NCBI RefSeq assembly: GCF_002887735.1
Contig: NZ_PKQP01000008.1
Span: forward strand, 1-64,000
Source of the DNA: Stenotrophomonas bentonitica
GTDB lineage: Bacteria > Pseudomonadota > Gammaproteobacteria > Xanthomonadales > Xanthomonadaceae
DNA length: 64,000 nt
Direction: 5' to 3'
Below, in pieces: positions 1 to 7,960 of this stretch. The position numbers and the translations under genes are program-made. Positions within the stretch are counted from its first letter, which is position 1. Each line of letters begins with the position of its first letter. Under the pieces are notes generated by a model that had not been told where the DNA came from, made no database searches, and saw only the letters and a program-made list of their open reading frames with translations.

Positions 1-1
1 G

Positions 2-2617
2 GCCACCGGAGCAGCCCAGACCAAGCACACTATCCCGGACATCGTGAACGTCCTGCTCGAAGAGCTGGTGCACCACCGCTACGAACTGCCAGGCTTCCGC
101 ACCTTGGAGCTGGCCGCCATTGGCGCACGCGAGCGGGTCAATTTGGGGTACTACCGCAGCATCAGCCACGCACTGACGCCTGCCACACGCACGCTCATTG
201 ACGAATTGCTGCGCGCACCGGAAGGCTCCAGATTTACTGGCTGGCAATCGCTCAAGCGCGAGCCTGGCCGGCCGACCAACAAGGAAGTTCGTTTTTATCT
301 GCAGCACATCCGCATGCTGCAGCAGTTGGCTGACCAACTGCCTCCCATCGATGTGCCGGTGCCCAAGCTCAAGCAATTCCGTGCAATGGCTCGGGCCTAT
401 GACGCCAGCGAACTGGCCGAATTGGCTGAGGACAAGCGCTATGCGCTGGCCACCATCTTCATTCGCTCCCAGCACGCCAAGACGCTGGATGATGCAGCCG
501 AGTTGTTCATCAAGCAGGTGCGCGGGCTGGAGAACACGGCCCAGCAGAAGCTGCTGGCTTACCAGCTCGAACATGCCAAGCGGGCCGACTTCCTCATCGG
601 CCAGCTCAAGGAGATCCTGCAGGCCTATCAGCTCGACGGCAGCGATAGTCAGCGCGTGGATGCCATCGACAACAGCCTGGAAGCGGAAGTGTCGACCTTG
701 CTGGCCGAATGCGAAGAACATATGGCCTACGCCGGGAAGAATTACCTGCCTTTCATGCTGCAGCCCTATGGCGCGGTCAGGCCGCTGCTGTTCAATGGGC
801 TTGAGCTGATGAACTTGCGGGCGACCAGCCACGATGCCGGCATGGAGCCGTTGATCGCAGCCGTGCTCTCGCTGCGCAACCAGCGCCGTGAGCTGATCGA
901 GGTCGCTTCCCTCGGTTTGGACCCGGAAAAGGACTTCGACTGGATGTCCAAGCTCTGGCGTCAGCACGTGTTCGGCAAGCGGGCCAGCGCGGCCGGCGCC
1001 GGCTGGATGCACCGGAAGTATTTTGAGGTGGCCGTGCTGGTGCAGGTCAAAGACGAGCTGAAATCCGGAGATCTCTTCATTCCCAGCAGCGAACGGTTTG
1101 ACGACTACCGCGAGCAGCTGGTCGATGAAGCCACCTTGGCCCAGGAACTGGAAGCCTATGGTCAGGTGTCAGGCCTGCCCACCGACGCCGAGTCTTTCGT
1201 GGCGGGGTTGCGTGCACAATTGACCGCCTTGGCCGATGAGGTTGACGCGCGTTTCCCGGAAAACGCGCATGCGGACATCCTAGATGGGCGCCTGGTGCTG
1301 CGGAAGGGGCAACGGGCCGAAGTCTCCAGCGCGATTACCGCCGTGGATCGCCTCATCGCCGAACGGCTCCCAGAGTCCAGCATCGTAGATGTCCTGATCG
1401 ATGCCAGCCAATGGCTGGATCTGCACCGTTTCTTCCGCCCGATCGCCGGTACCGAGAGCCAAGTCGAAGATCTGCCCCGACGTGTGATCACCACGCTATT
1501 TTGCTATGGCTGCAACCTGGGGCCGACGCAGACGGCGCGGTCGATCAAGGGTTTCAGTCGGCGCCAGGTCGCTTGGCTCAACCTCAAATACGTGACCGAG
1601 GATGTGCTTGAGAAGGCCATCGTGGAGGTCATCAATACCTACAACAAATTCGACTTGCCGGGCTATTGGGGCAGCGGGAAGAGCGCCTCAGCAGATGGCA
1701 CCAAATGGAGCGTCTACGAGGACAACCTGTTGTCGGAGTACCACATCCGTTACGGCGGTTACGGTGGCATCGGCTACTACCACGTATCCGACAAATACGT
1801 GGCGTTGTTCAGTCACTTCATTCCCTGTGGCGTGCACGAGGGCATCTACATCCTCGACGGCCTGCTGGCCAACACGTCCGACATCCAGCCTGAGATCGTC
1901 CATGGCGACACGCAGGCCCAAAGCTACCCGGTCTTCGGTCTGGCCCACATGCTGGGCATCCAGCTGATGCCCAGGATACGAAACATCAAGGATCTGAATT
2001 TCTTCCGGCCCGAACCTGGCAGGGCCTATAAGAACATCCAGGCATTGTTCGGAGACAGCATCGACTGGCAACTGATCGCCACCCATCTCCACGACATGCT
2101 GCGGGTGGTGATCTCGATCCGATTGGGCAAGATCACCGCGTCCTCGATCCTGCGCCGGCTGGGCACCTATAGTCGGAAGAACAAGCTGTACTTCGCCTTC
2201 CGGGAACTTGGCAAGGCCGTCAGAACGCTGTTCTTGCTGCGCTACATTGATGACAACGAGATCTGCAAAACGATCCATGCTGCGACCAACAAGAGCGAGG
2301 AGTACAACGGCTTCGTGAAGTGGGTCTTCTTTGGCAGCCAGGGGATCATTGCTGAGAACGTCCAACACGAGCAGCGCAAGATCATCAAGTACAGCCAGCT
2401 GGTCGCCAACATGATCATCCTCCACAACGTGGAGGGCATGAGCCGCACCTTGGCTGAGATGCGGAAGGAGGGGATTGAACTGACGCCCGAGATCCTGGCC
2501 GGCCTGTCGCCGTATCGGACCAGCCACATCAATCGCTTCGGCGACTACCATCTCGACCTTGATAGGGAAGTGGCGCCGCTGAGCTATACAGCGAAAGTCC
2601 TTGAACAGGCCCCATAG
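2..2617 (+). CDS. tnpA: Tn3-family transposase TnpA (5' end outside window)
   Basis: The frame is open to the left edge, so the start is missing; 871 residues are visible of the usual roughly 1000. TnpA is the DDE transposase for replicative transposition of Tn3-family elements. The catalytic triad is recognisable: Asp in SADGTKW (visible residue about 564), Asp in VHGDTQ (about 634) and Glu in EEYNGF (about 766). The downstream boundary is an inverted repeat at 2668-2712, and the element has inserted into the neighbouring cyclase gene. No resolvase or passenger gene of the element is in the window, so these would lie to the left. The reading frame looks intact in the visible part. Confidence 0.95.
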   Translation, partial: ATGAAQTKHTIPDIVNVLLEELVHHRYELPGFRTLELAAIGARERVNLGYYRSISHALTPATRTLIDELLRAPEGSRFTGWQSLKREPGRPTNKEVRFYLQHIRMLQQLADQLPPIDVPVPKLKQFRAMARAYDASELAELAEDKRYALATIFIRSQHAKTLDDAAELFIKQVRGLENTAQQKLLAYQLEHAKRADFLIGQLKEILQAYQLDGSDSQRVDAIDNSLEAEVSTLLAECEEHMAYAGKNYLPFMLQPYGAVRPLLFNGLELMNLRATSHDAGMEPLIAAVLSLRNQRRELIEVASLGLDPEKDFDWMSKLWRQHVFGKRASAAGAGWMHRKYFEVAVLVQVKDELKSGDLFIPSSERFDDYREQLVDEATLAQELEAYGQVSGLPTDAESFVAGLRAQLTALADEVDARFPENAHADILDGRLVLRKGQRAEVSSAITAVDRLIAERLPESSIVDVLIDASQWLDLHRFFRPIAGTESQVEDLPRRVITTLFCYGCNLGPTQTARSIKGFSRRQVAWLNLKYVTEDVLEKAIVEVINTYNKFDLPGYWGSGKSASADGTKWSVYEDNLLSEYHIRYGGYGGIGYYHVSDKYVALFSHFIPCGVHEGIYILDGLLANTSDIQPEIVHGDTQAQSYPVFGLAHMLGIQLMPRIRNIKDLNFFRPEPGRAYKNIQALFGDSIDWQLIATHLHDMLRVVISIRLGKITASSILRRLGTYSRKNKLYFAFRELGKAVRTLFLLRYIDDNEICKTIHAATNKSEEYNGFVKWVFFGSQGIIAENVQHEQRKIIKYSQLVANMIILHNVEGMSRTLAEMRKEGIELTPEILAGLSPYRTSHINRFGDYHLDLDREVAPLSYTAKVLEQAP

Positions 2618-3162
2618 ACGGGGAGATCCGCTATCGGGACAAGGAAATTATGATTTTGTTTCAATCGCTTAGGCGGTTTTTGGCCCTGTACGTAACGATT
2701 CCCTGCCGACCCTCTACTACTGTCGATTCCGACCACCTGCTTCACGGTGCCGGCCCAGTGCGGATACTGGCGCCGCAGTGCCGGCACGACGATATTCTTG
2801 ACCGCGTAGTTTATTTTCAACCCTGCCTTGGCCGCTGGCGTGGCTTGCCGGTTACCGACCCAGATACCCATGACGCGGTCACCGTCGTAGGAGGTAATCT
2901 TGCCGCCCTCCTTCTTGATGATGGTGGCGGCGCAATGCAGGAACGCTTTGTAGATCTCCGCGCTCAGCCACCAATGCTCGGCATCGACCATCTTGGTGGA
3001 GCCTTTAAGGTCTGCGTACAGGACCGTGGCGCGATCAAACTCGACTGCGTCGTTGCCGAGCCGCAGATCCTCAGGATCGGGCACGACCTGGCCCTGTCGG
3101 GTTGACCATTGGTTTTGCGTGATCGCTTCCACTGCTGCCGTCATCTCTTCCAGCACTGTCAT
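2584..3162 (-). pseudogene. pycC: Pycsar pyrimidine cyclase PycC, 3' truncated by the Tn3-family insertion
   Basis: Class III nucleotidyl cyclase of the Pycsar anti-phage type, which on phage infection makes cCMP or cUMP for a partner effector. Start ATG 3162, two bases after the pycTIR stop, so the two are one operon. The first metal-binding Asp is in LYADLKGST (residue 51) and the second in SYDGDRVMG (residue 95). The host-derived frame stops making sense at residue about 150, just after VVGIDSS, exactly where the transposon repeat begins (2712). The frame then runs about 43 codons through the transposon end to a stop at 2584. The rest of the catalytic domain, including the segment after GIDSS that helps form the active site, is absent. 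The product is therefore probably inactive. The Pycsar assignment rests on motifs plus the adjacent CNB-TIR effector. Confidence 0.8.
2668..2712 (+). repeat. Terminal inverted repeat of the Tn3-family element
   Basis: Read on the minus strand the segment begins GGGTCGGCAGGG and ends CCTAAG, matching the GGG...TAAG form of Tn3-family terminal repeats. It starts 50 bp after the tnpA stop. Sequence outside it (from 2713) is recognisable pycC coding sequence while sequence inside is not, which fixes the junction. The first five flanking bases, TCTAC (2713-2717), are the candidate half of a 5-bp target duplication. The other end lies outside the window. The 45-bp length is my estimate from the TAAG end. 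Confidence 0.75.
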
Positions 3163-3164
3163 GG

Positions 3165-4085
3165 TCAGTCTCTCGGTCCAGCGGCGAGAATCCGGGCGCG
3201 GATCTGCTCGCACGCCGGTGCCAGCAAGGCACGGGCATCGGCACCAGGTTTGTATCGGTAAGGAACGGTAGTCAGCCCCGCCAGATCGCTCGGCAGCTTC
3301 AGCTTGTCTTCGCGCGGCTCCATCAGGAAGGCGCGCCGACGTCCCAGAAACCCAATGAACATGCCCAGCTCAAAGACGACGTTGTCGCGCATGACCGGCC
3401 ACTCGTCACCGCGGCTGATCACCATGTCGTCGGCATGCGCCACGGCAATTGCAAAGTCCGCCTGCTCCAGCTGGGCCTCCAGCTCATCAAGGGTGTAGTT
3501 GGCCGCGCGGAAAACGCCGTGGTCCCAGACCACCGTCAGGAAGGGATCGTGCTCGAAATGCTGCACCAGCAGGCGGGTGACCGGCAGCGCCTCCACCGAG
3601 GACATCACGAAGACCCGGACCCGTTCGCGGGGGGCCGTAATCATTCGGTTACGCTCCTTCAGCCGGCGCGACAGAGCAGCTGCCAAGCGCCGCCAGATCA
3701 ATGGGTGTGCATCGGCAGCGCGACTGAAATCGCTTTCAGGCACCTTCAACACCACTGTGGGCTCGGTGGCGGTAATGGTGGCCGCACGCAACTGGGTCGG
3801 CTCGATGGCTGCCATCTCCCCCACGTGTTCCCCGACTCGGCGGGTATTGACCACCTTGCCATTGACGATCACGTCCACCGCACCGGCAACGATGAAAAAC
3901 ACGTCGGTTTCGGCATCTTCTTGCGTGATGAAGGACGCGCCAGCCGCGACTTCCAGCAGTTCCCCGGCCTCAGCCAGCTGCGTGGCAGCAGCCTCCAGCC
4001 CCGCCAGGGTGCGGAACTCGGCCAAGGCCGCCACCAGTCGCCTGCCGCCGTCGGCAGAAAGTCGCTCGATAATGCTCGCCCCCAT
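3165..4085 (-). CDS. pycTIR: Pycsar effector PycTIR: cyclic-nucleotide-binding domain plus TIR-like domain
   Basis: 306 residues. Start ATG 4085 is chosen for its strong GGGAGGGAAGG ribosome site. Residues about 40-135 form a CRP/CAP-type cyclic-nucleotide-binding domain with the phosphate-binding cassette around GEMAAIEPTQLRAA (89-102). Residues about 156-280 form a TIR-like nucleotide-binding domain with the conserved DNVVFELGMFIG block, whose Glu239 is the likely NADase catalytic residue. In known Pycsar systems the cyclic pyrimidine nucleotide binds the first domain, the TIR domain then depletes NAD+, and the infected cell dies or arrests. The gene directly precedes the truncated pycC. 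With its cyclase broken, this effector may be orphaned or may respond to the cyclase-like protein encoded divergently. Assignment is strong at domain level; the ligand is inferred. Confidence 0.88.
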   Translation of the reverse strand: MGASIIERLSADGGRRLVAALAEFRTLAGLEAAATQLAEAGELLEVAAGASFITQEDAETDVFFIVAGAVDVIVNGKVVNTRRVGEHVGEMAAIEPTQLRAATITATEPTVVLKVPESDFSRAADAHPLIWRRLAAALSRRLKERNRMITAPRERVRVFVMSSVEALPVTRLLVQHFEHDPFLTVVWDHGVFRAANYTLDELEAQLEQADFAIAVAHADDMVISRGDEWPVMRDNVVFELGMFIGFLGRRRAFLMEPREDKLKLPSDLAGLTTVPYRYKPGADARALLAPACEQIRARILAAGPRD

Positions 4086-4221
4086 ACCTTCCCTCCCTTG
4101 AAAGTGTGAACTGGCTCCCAATATACGACAAATGAACCAGCCGAAAACCGGTTGGTGCCCGGCCCGAGAGCGACGCGACCCGCTCCGGCTCGGTCTCCAT
4201 TTGGCCGCAGGGAGCAGGACG
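4086..4221. promoter_or_regulatory. Divergent intergenic region between pycTIR and the cyclase-E2-PycTM unit
   Basis: 136 bp separate two divergent ribosome sites, GGGAGGGAAGG for pycTIR and AGGGAGCAGG for the cyclase-like gene. Promoters for both units should lie here. An AT-richer patch with TATA-like sequence (about 4120-4130) and the 8-bp palindrome AACCGGTT (about 4147-4154) are the only notable marks. No classical -35/-10 pair stands out. Confidence 0.4.
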
Positions 4222-5754
4222 ATGGGACATAGCTGGAAGGAAGACCGCACCAAGAAGCGCCTTACCACGCGTTACGAGGAAGTCCGTAAGGTCGATATTC
4301 GTGACTACACGCGCGAGACCTCGTTGGACAATATCGCGGTCAACCGCGCCTATCGGGTTAACGGCGCGCATGTCTACATCGACATCGTCAATCTGCAGGA
4401 CATGCTCAACTGCACCAATGTTGAAGGGGAAACGTGCCACAAGCGCGCTCTCCGCTTCCTGAATCAGCATTACCGCGCCGTCCACCGCCTCCTGGTCGAG
4501 AGTGAGACGGTCCGCGTGGATTTCCACAACCAACGGTTGCATGCGGTGGTCACCAAGCCCTATGGCGATGCCGATGAGCGCGCACGGATCGAGCGCGCGG
4601 TGGCCATTGCCCAGCTGACCATCGACGTTCTGGCCGAAACGGGCGATACGGATGAGCACATCCCTAATGCACAGGTCCGTGTGGGTATCGACAGCGGGCT
4701 GGCACTGGCCGTCAACAACGGTCGCCGCGCCAGCCGCGAGCCGCTCTTCCTGGGCTCCCCGGCAAATCAGGCCGCCAAGTGCGCCGGCCATGGCGTGGCG
4801 GAGGGCATTTACCTCACCCATGGTGCACGGGCGCTGCTCGAGCTGCCGGCGCTGAGCGGCGACAAAGACCGCACCACGCCGCTGACCCAGGATCAGGTGG
4901 CGGCCTGCGTTGAGGCGGCAGGCTTGGGCGTTTCCAAGACGCGGATCATAGAGCTCTGGAAGGAGGAGCAGGAGGACCTGCCCATTGGCGAATTCGAATT
5001 CAGCCGCCCTACCCCGCCGATTTCCGATCTGGACTTCAGCCTGCTTAGCGCTGCCAAGTCCAAGCGCTTCGAGGGTGTGTCGCTGTATGCAGACATCGAC
5101 GGCTTCACCAACTTCGTAGATAAGCATCTGGATGAGGATCCGCAGCATCTGGTACGCGCTCTCCACGTGCTGCGGTCAGAGCTGGATGCGGTAGTGCACT
5201 TGGACTTTGCCGGGCGGCGCATTCGCTTTATCGGCGATTGCCTGCAAGGCGTGCTGCTGGAAGGTACCTCAAAGGAGACCGACACCGAAGCGACGGTGAG
5301 TACAGCTGTACAGTGCGCAGGCGCACTTCGCAGCAGCTTCGCCGTGGCCATTGACTACTTGAACTCCGAGGGTTCGATCACCGAGGAGCTGGGTCTGGCC
5401 ATCGGCTTTGAGCTTGGGCCGCTGGCACTGTCCCGGCTGGGAATGAAGGGCAGTTTGGTGCGCTGCGCAACCGGCAGGGCGGTGCTGGCCTCGGAGGCCG
5501 AACAGCGGCAGTGCGATGGCGTGCAGACCGCGATCGGTGAGAAGGCCTACAACGCCGGTACCGACGCAGTTCGTCGAGTGTTCGCATCTGACCGAAAGGT
5601 GGCCAACCTCGATTACGCGGCAGCGGTGGAAGAACTGGCCGCGTCGGGTGACCCAGTGGCCAAGGCGGTGTTGGCGGCCCATTACGCAGAGGCGGCCCCC
5701 GCGGTGGTTCCCGGCCTTGAACAGCCGATCCGCCCGCACTCAGATATCCACTGA
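4222..5754 (+). CDS. Tandem class III cyclase-like protein (pseudo-domain plus putatively active domain)
   Basis: 510 residues; start ATG 4222 chosen for the AGGGAGCAGG ribosome site. Two adenylate/guanylate-cyclase-like domains are visible. In domain 1 (about 48-205) the first metal Asp is present (VYIDIVN, Asp54), but the position of the second is Gln or Asn (FHNQRLHAVV, about 103-104), so this copy looks catalytically degenerate. In domain 2 (about 286-445) both metal ligands are present (LYADIDGFTNF, Asp291; FIGDCLQGVL, Asp339). An intramolecular pseudo-heterodimer resembling mammalian membrane adenylyl cyclase is a reasonable reading. The gene overlaps the E2-like gene by one base (TGATG) and heads an operon ending in a PycTM-like effector, so it is the likely signal generator of a Pycsar-related system. 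Base specificity cannot be read from sequence. Confidence 0.75.
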   Translation: MGHSWKEDRTKKRLTTRYEEVRKVDIRDYTRETSLDNIAVNRAYRVNGAHVYIDIVNLQDMLNCTNVEGETCHKRALRFLNQHYRAVHRLLVESETVRVDFHNQRLHAVVTKPYGDADERARIERAVAIAQLTIDVLAETGDTDEHIPNAQVRVGIDSGLALAVNNGRRASREPLFLGSPANQAAKCAGHGVAEGIYLTHGARALLELPALSGDKDRTTPLTQDQVAACVEAAGLGVSKTRIIELWKEEQEDLPIGEFEFSRPTPPISDLDFSLLSAAKSKRFEGVSLYADIDGFTNFVDKHLDEDPQHLVRALHVLRSELDAVVHLDFAGRRIRFIGDCLQGVLLEGTSKETDTEATVSTAVQCAGALRSSFAVAIDYLNSEGSITEELGLAIGFELGPLALSRLGMKGSLVRCATGRAVLASEAEQRQCDGVQTAIGEKAYNAGTDAVRRVFASDRKVANLDYAAAVEELAASGDPVAKAVLAAHYAEAAPAVVPGLEQPIRPHSDIH

Positions 5755-6629
5755 TGGCGTTGGCCTTCGAATTGCTGCAAGGCGTGGCATCGGACTACGG
5801 TGCCACGCTGCATCGCGCCGCAGGCGGAGGGAGGGCTGAGATCTCGGTCACTCGTCCAGGCGGGGCTGTGCATGTTTTCACCCTGGCGATCTCCATCGCC
5901 GGGGAGCACGTGTCTGCTAAGGAAGCCCCAGGACACCACCAACTTCCGCAATTCTGCCCTGACAGACACATCAACCCCAACCAAAGCTTCTGCCTGGGAT
6001 GGGGTGACGGTAAGCCGGGGCACATTATCGACGAAGCGGCAGCCAGACAGTGGTGGTCGACGGTGTATCGATTCTTGGCCCATCAAATCAGCGCGAATGT
6101 ACGCAGGGTCTTCCCAGGTGCAGAAAACGGCCGCGCCCATGGCGACGCGGCCAAGCATCAAGCTATCGCGGAGCAGGCGGCCGAATGCCTGGGCCCAGAA
6201 TTCAAGGCGGCGGCGCAAGCCGGTCTGTTCGAAGTCCGGCAAGATGTGCGGCCGGGAAAGCGTCGACTGGAGCTGTGGCGTGGCGATCAACTGATTGCGC
6301 GCGTTTCACTTCGCAGCAATTCCCTGATTTCCGGAAAGCTGGCCTGCCCCTGCGGTTGCCGACCGAAGCGCACGACAGCGGAATGCGCGGACCACGCCGA
6401 AGCTCTGGCGACCTATGTCCTGGAGCGGCACCGCTGCGCGCTAGCCGACAGGGCCTTCCTTGATCAATGCGCTGCAGCGGGAATGGCTTGCTGCGGGACC
6501 TTGGAGACATGCGGTCTTCGCAACGCCATCCGGCGCAAGCAAGTCGGATGCACGAAGAAAGAGAACCCTCAACATGCAAGAAGTTCGAGATACTGGCGAC
6601 CGCCAGCCAAATCAAAGCGACCGCGTTAA
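5754..6629 (+). CDS. Ubiquitin-conjugating E2-like protein with cysteine-rich C-terminus
   Basis: 291 residues, start ATG 5754 overlapping the upstream stop. Residues about 35-120 match prokaryotic E2-like (UBC-fold) proteins of defence operons. The block CPDRHINPNQSFCLGW places the candidate catalytic Cys at residue 80, with His72 upstream and an Asn-Pro turn between. Residues about 195-250 carry many cysteines (CPCGC, then C-x2-H, then CC), suggesting a zinc-binding or SEC-C-like tail. No E1, deubiquitinase or ubiquitin-like gene is nearby. In CBASS, E2-type proteins conjugate the cyclase itself, so by analogy this one may modify the cyclase-like protein encoded just upstream; that is inference. 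The last 56 bp overlap the start of the next gene, and the final 30 residues look less conserved. Confidence 0.65.
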   Translation: MALAFELLQGVASDYGATLHRAAGGGRAEISVTRPGGAVHVFTLAISIAGEHVSAKEAPGHHQLPQFCPDRHINPNQSFCLGWGDGKPGHIIDEAAARQWWSTVYRFLAHQISANVRRVFPGAENGRAHGDAAKHQAIAEQAAECLGPEFKAAAQAGLFEVRQDVRPGKRRLELWRGDQLIARVSLRSNSLISGKLACPCGCRPKRTTAECADHAEALATYVLERHRCALADRAFLDQCAAAGMACCGTLETCGLRNAIRRKQVGCTKKENPQHARSSRYWRPPAKSKRPR

Positions 6630-7098
6630 CGCTGCATGGCAGCAGCTTCAACTCGTTCTTGGCTTCTTCTCGCGAGTGGACACGAAGCTATCGGTGGGTC
6701 TGGGCATCAACCTGGGCATGCTGGCGATGCTCTCCACCCGAATCCCCAAGCCAGAAGATCTCACCCTGCTTGTTTCAGTCGTTGGCGTGCTGTTCCTGAC
6801 GCCCCTCACTTTGAGCTTCTGGAACCTGTGGTTGGGCTATTTTCCCGATCTTCGCGGCGGATCCAATTCGCTGATCTTCTTTAGTCGAATCGAAAAAATG
6901 ACCGAGTCTGAGTTCCTGCGCGCGTGTGAAACCAGAACGCTGGATGGGTTTGAGCGCGACGTGTTGGGCCAATGCTGGAGGAATTCCAAGATCCTGGTCG
7001 CTAAGTTCAAGTGCTTGAAGAGGTCTTACCTCGCTACCGCCCTGACCATTGCACCTTGGATGGCGCTCATTACCCTGCTGCCACCGCCTGTAAAGTAG
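6574..7098 (+). CDS. pycTM: PycTM-like membrane effector (DUF5706/Pycsar effector family)
   Basis: 174 residues from ATG 6574; a longer frame from 6460 exists but its extension is unlike the family and overlaps the E2-like gene further. Three membrane segments are visible at about 39-55, 62-84 and 151-170. Between the second and third lies the cytoplasmic block YFPDLRGGSNSLIFFSRI, characteristic of the Pycsar transmembrane effector family. On sensing a cyclic nucleotide, such effectors disrupt the inner membrane. It is the third gene of the cyclase-E2 unit, overlapping the E2-like gene by 56 bp, and so is the probable executioner of that unit. Family assignment is by pattern recognition. Confidence 0.75.
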   Translation: MQEVRDTGDRQPNQSDRVNAAWQQLQLVLGFFSRVDTKLSVGLGINLGMLAMLSTRIPKPEDLTLLVSVVGVLFLTPLTLSFWNLWLGYFPDLRGGSNSLIFFSRIEKMTESEFLRACETRTLDGFERDVLGQCWRNSKILVAKFKCLKRSYLATALTIAPWMALITLLPPPVK

Positions 7099-7763
7099 CA
7101 GCACGCTATCGATCCGGTAAAGTCGGCACCATGGCACCTTGATTGAATGAATCCCCCTCGAATCAGGTGGGGGCGTCACCCCTTGGCAGCCATTGCATTT
7201 GGCTTTCGGGAAACAAGAGGGCCGACGGTCGCCAGGGTCTTTCCCTCATACAGTCCTCATCCATCGCCATTGCACCCCATCGAGCCACCAGCTCGACAGT
7301 ACGTCCATGGAACGACTGCCTCACCGGATCGAGGGAAGCGGCGTGCGTGATGTCGCCCTCGCCGGCATACGTCCCAGCGGCGGCAATCCATCTCGCAGAT
7401 GTCCGACTTCGGCCAGAAGTGGGCATCTACCCTACCCCCGATAACGAATCCTAATCATGAAGCTGGATGCCTCCTCCCGCGTTTGGCGGAGGACAACTTC
7501 CGGCCCAAAGCACCTCACAACCCGGCGTCCGAGTCTTCTGCTCGACTGCGTCTTCTACGCCGCCCTCTACTCCGCGATTCCCAGTGCATCATGCTTTCTG
7601 ATTTGATCTTCCGGCTAAGCACCGGCTCTGGATGCCCTATCCATGGGGGGGGCGCTCCTCAAGGGAGATCGCTTTTCGGAACGTTGCAGGAGTCGAACGC
7701 TACCGGGGTGTCTCCTAGCTCCTCACAAGCGGTCGCTAATGACACGAGGAACTCAACCGCAAG

Positions 7764-7780
7764 CTTTCAAGCTTTGAAAG
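7764..7780. repeat. Short perfect inverted repeat
   Basis: CTTTCAA and TTGAAAG flank GCT, giving 7-bp arms with a 3-base centre. It lies in the gene-free stretch upstream of the small DNA-binding protein gene. It could be an operator or part of a recombination site; nothing else defines it. Confidence 0.4.
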
Positions 7781-7865
7781 CCCAACCGGCGCAATTTCGC
7801 ATTCCCAACCATGCGATTTGAAAGTGCTTCCACGCCTAATTGCCCGCAATTAAGTGCATTGCAAT

Positions 7866-7884
7866 CAATATGTTAGCCATATTG
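7866..7884. promoter_or_regulatory. Operator-like palindrome upstream of the small DNA-binding protein
   Basis: CAATATG and CATATTG flank TTAGC: perfect 7-bp arms with a 5-base spacer, in an AT-richer island 77 bp before the ATG at 7961. Position and symmetry suggest a binding site, possibly for autoregulation by the adjacent gene product. Confidence 0.45.
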
Positions 7885-7960
7885 CAGGGGGTTGCGCGCA
7901 CGAGTAGAGTTGTTGTCAGTGCGCGACCTTGCGCGGCCAGACCACGACTGAGTACGGCAG

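Larger units (their letters stand above)
7099..7960. other. Gene-free accessory stretch with two inverted repeats
   Basis: About 860 bp in which the open frames look like noise: no plausible ribosome sites, unusual amino-acid composition and several overlapping frames. It separates the defence genes from the Tn7-like transposition module. Visible structure: a G-run (about 7644-7651), an inverted repeat CTTTCAA-GCT-TTGAAAG (7764-7780) and an operator-like repeat at 7866-7884. It may be remnant transposon or decayed gene sequence, but I recognise none. Confidence 0.5.

Noticed and set aside
2584..2712. C-terminal 43 residues of the pycC frame as real cyclase sequence
   Set aside because: They are encoded by the transposon's terminal repeat and the tnpA end, so they are read-through, not cyclase.
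4132..4221. 30-residue N-terminal extension of the tandem cyclase protein
   Set aside because: The ribosome site sits just before ATG 4222, and the extension is Arg/Pro-rich and unlike the domain.
6460..6573. N-terminal extension of the PycTM-like protein
   Set aside because: The extra 38 residues overlap the E2-like gene further, have no membrane segment and do not match the family length.
7399..7821. 140-residue frame in the gene-free stretch
   Set aside because: No ribosome site, no domain and low-complexity composition; overlapping frames look equally random.
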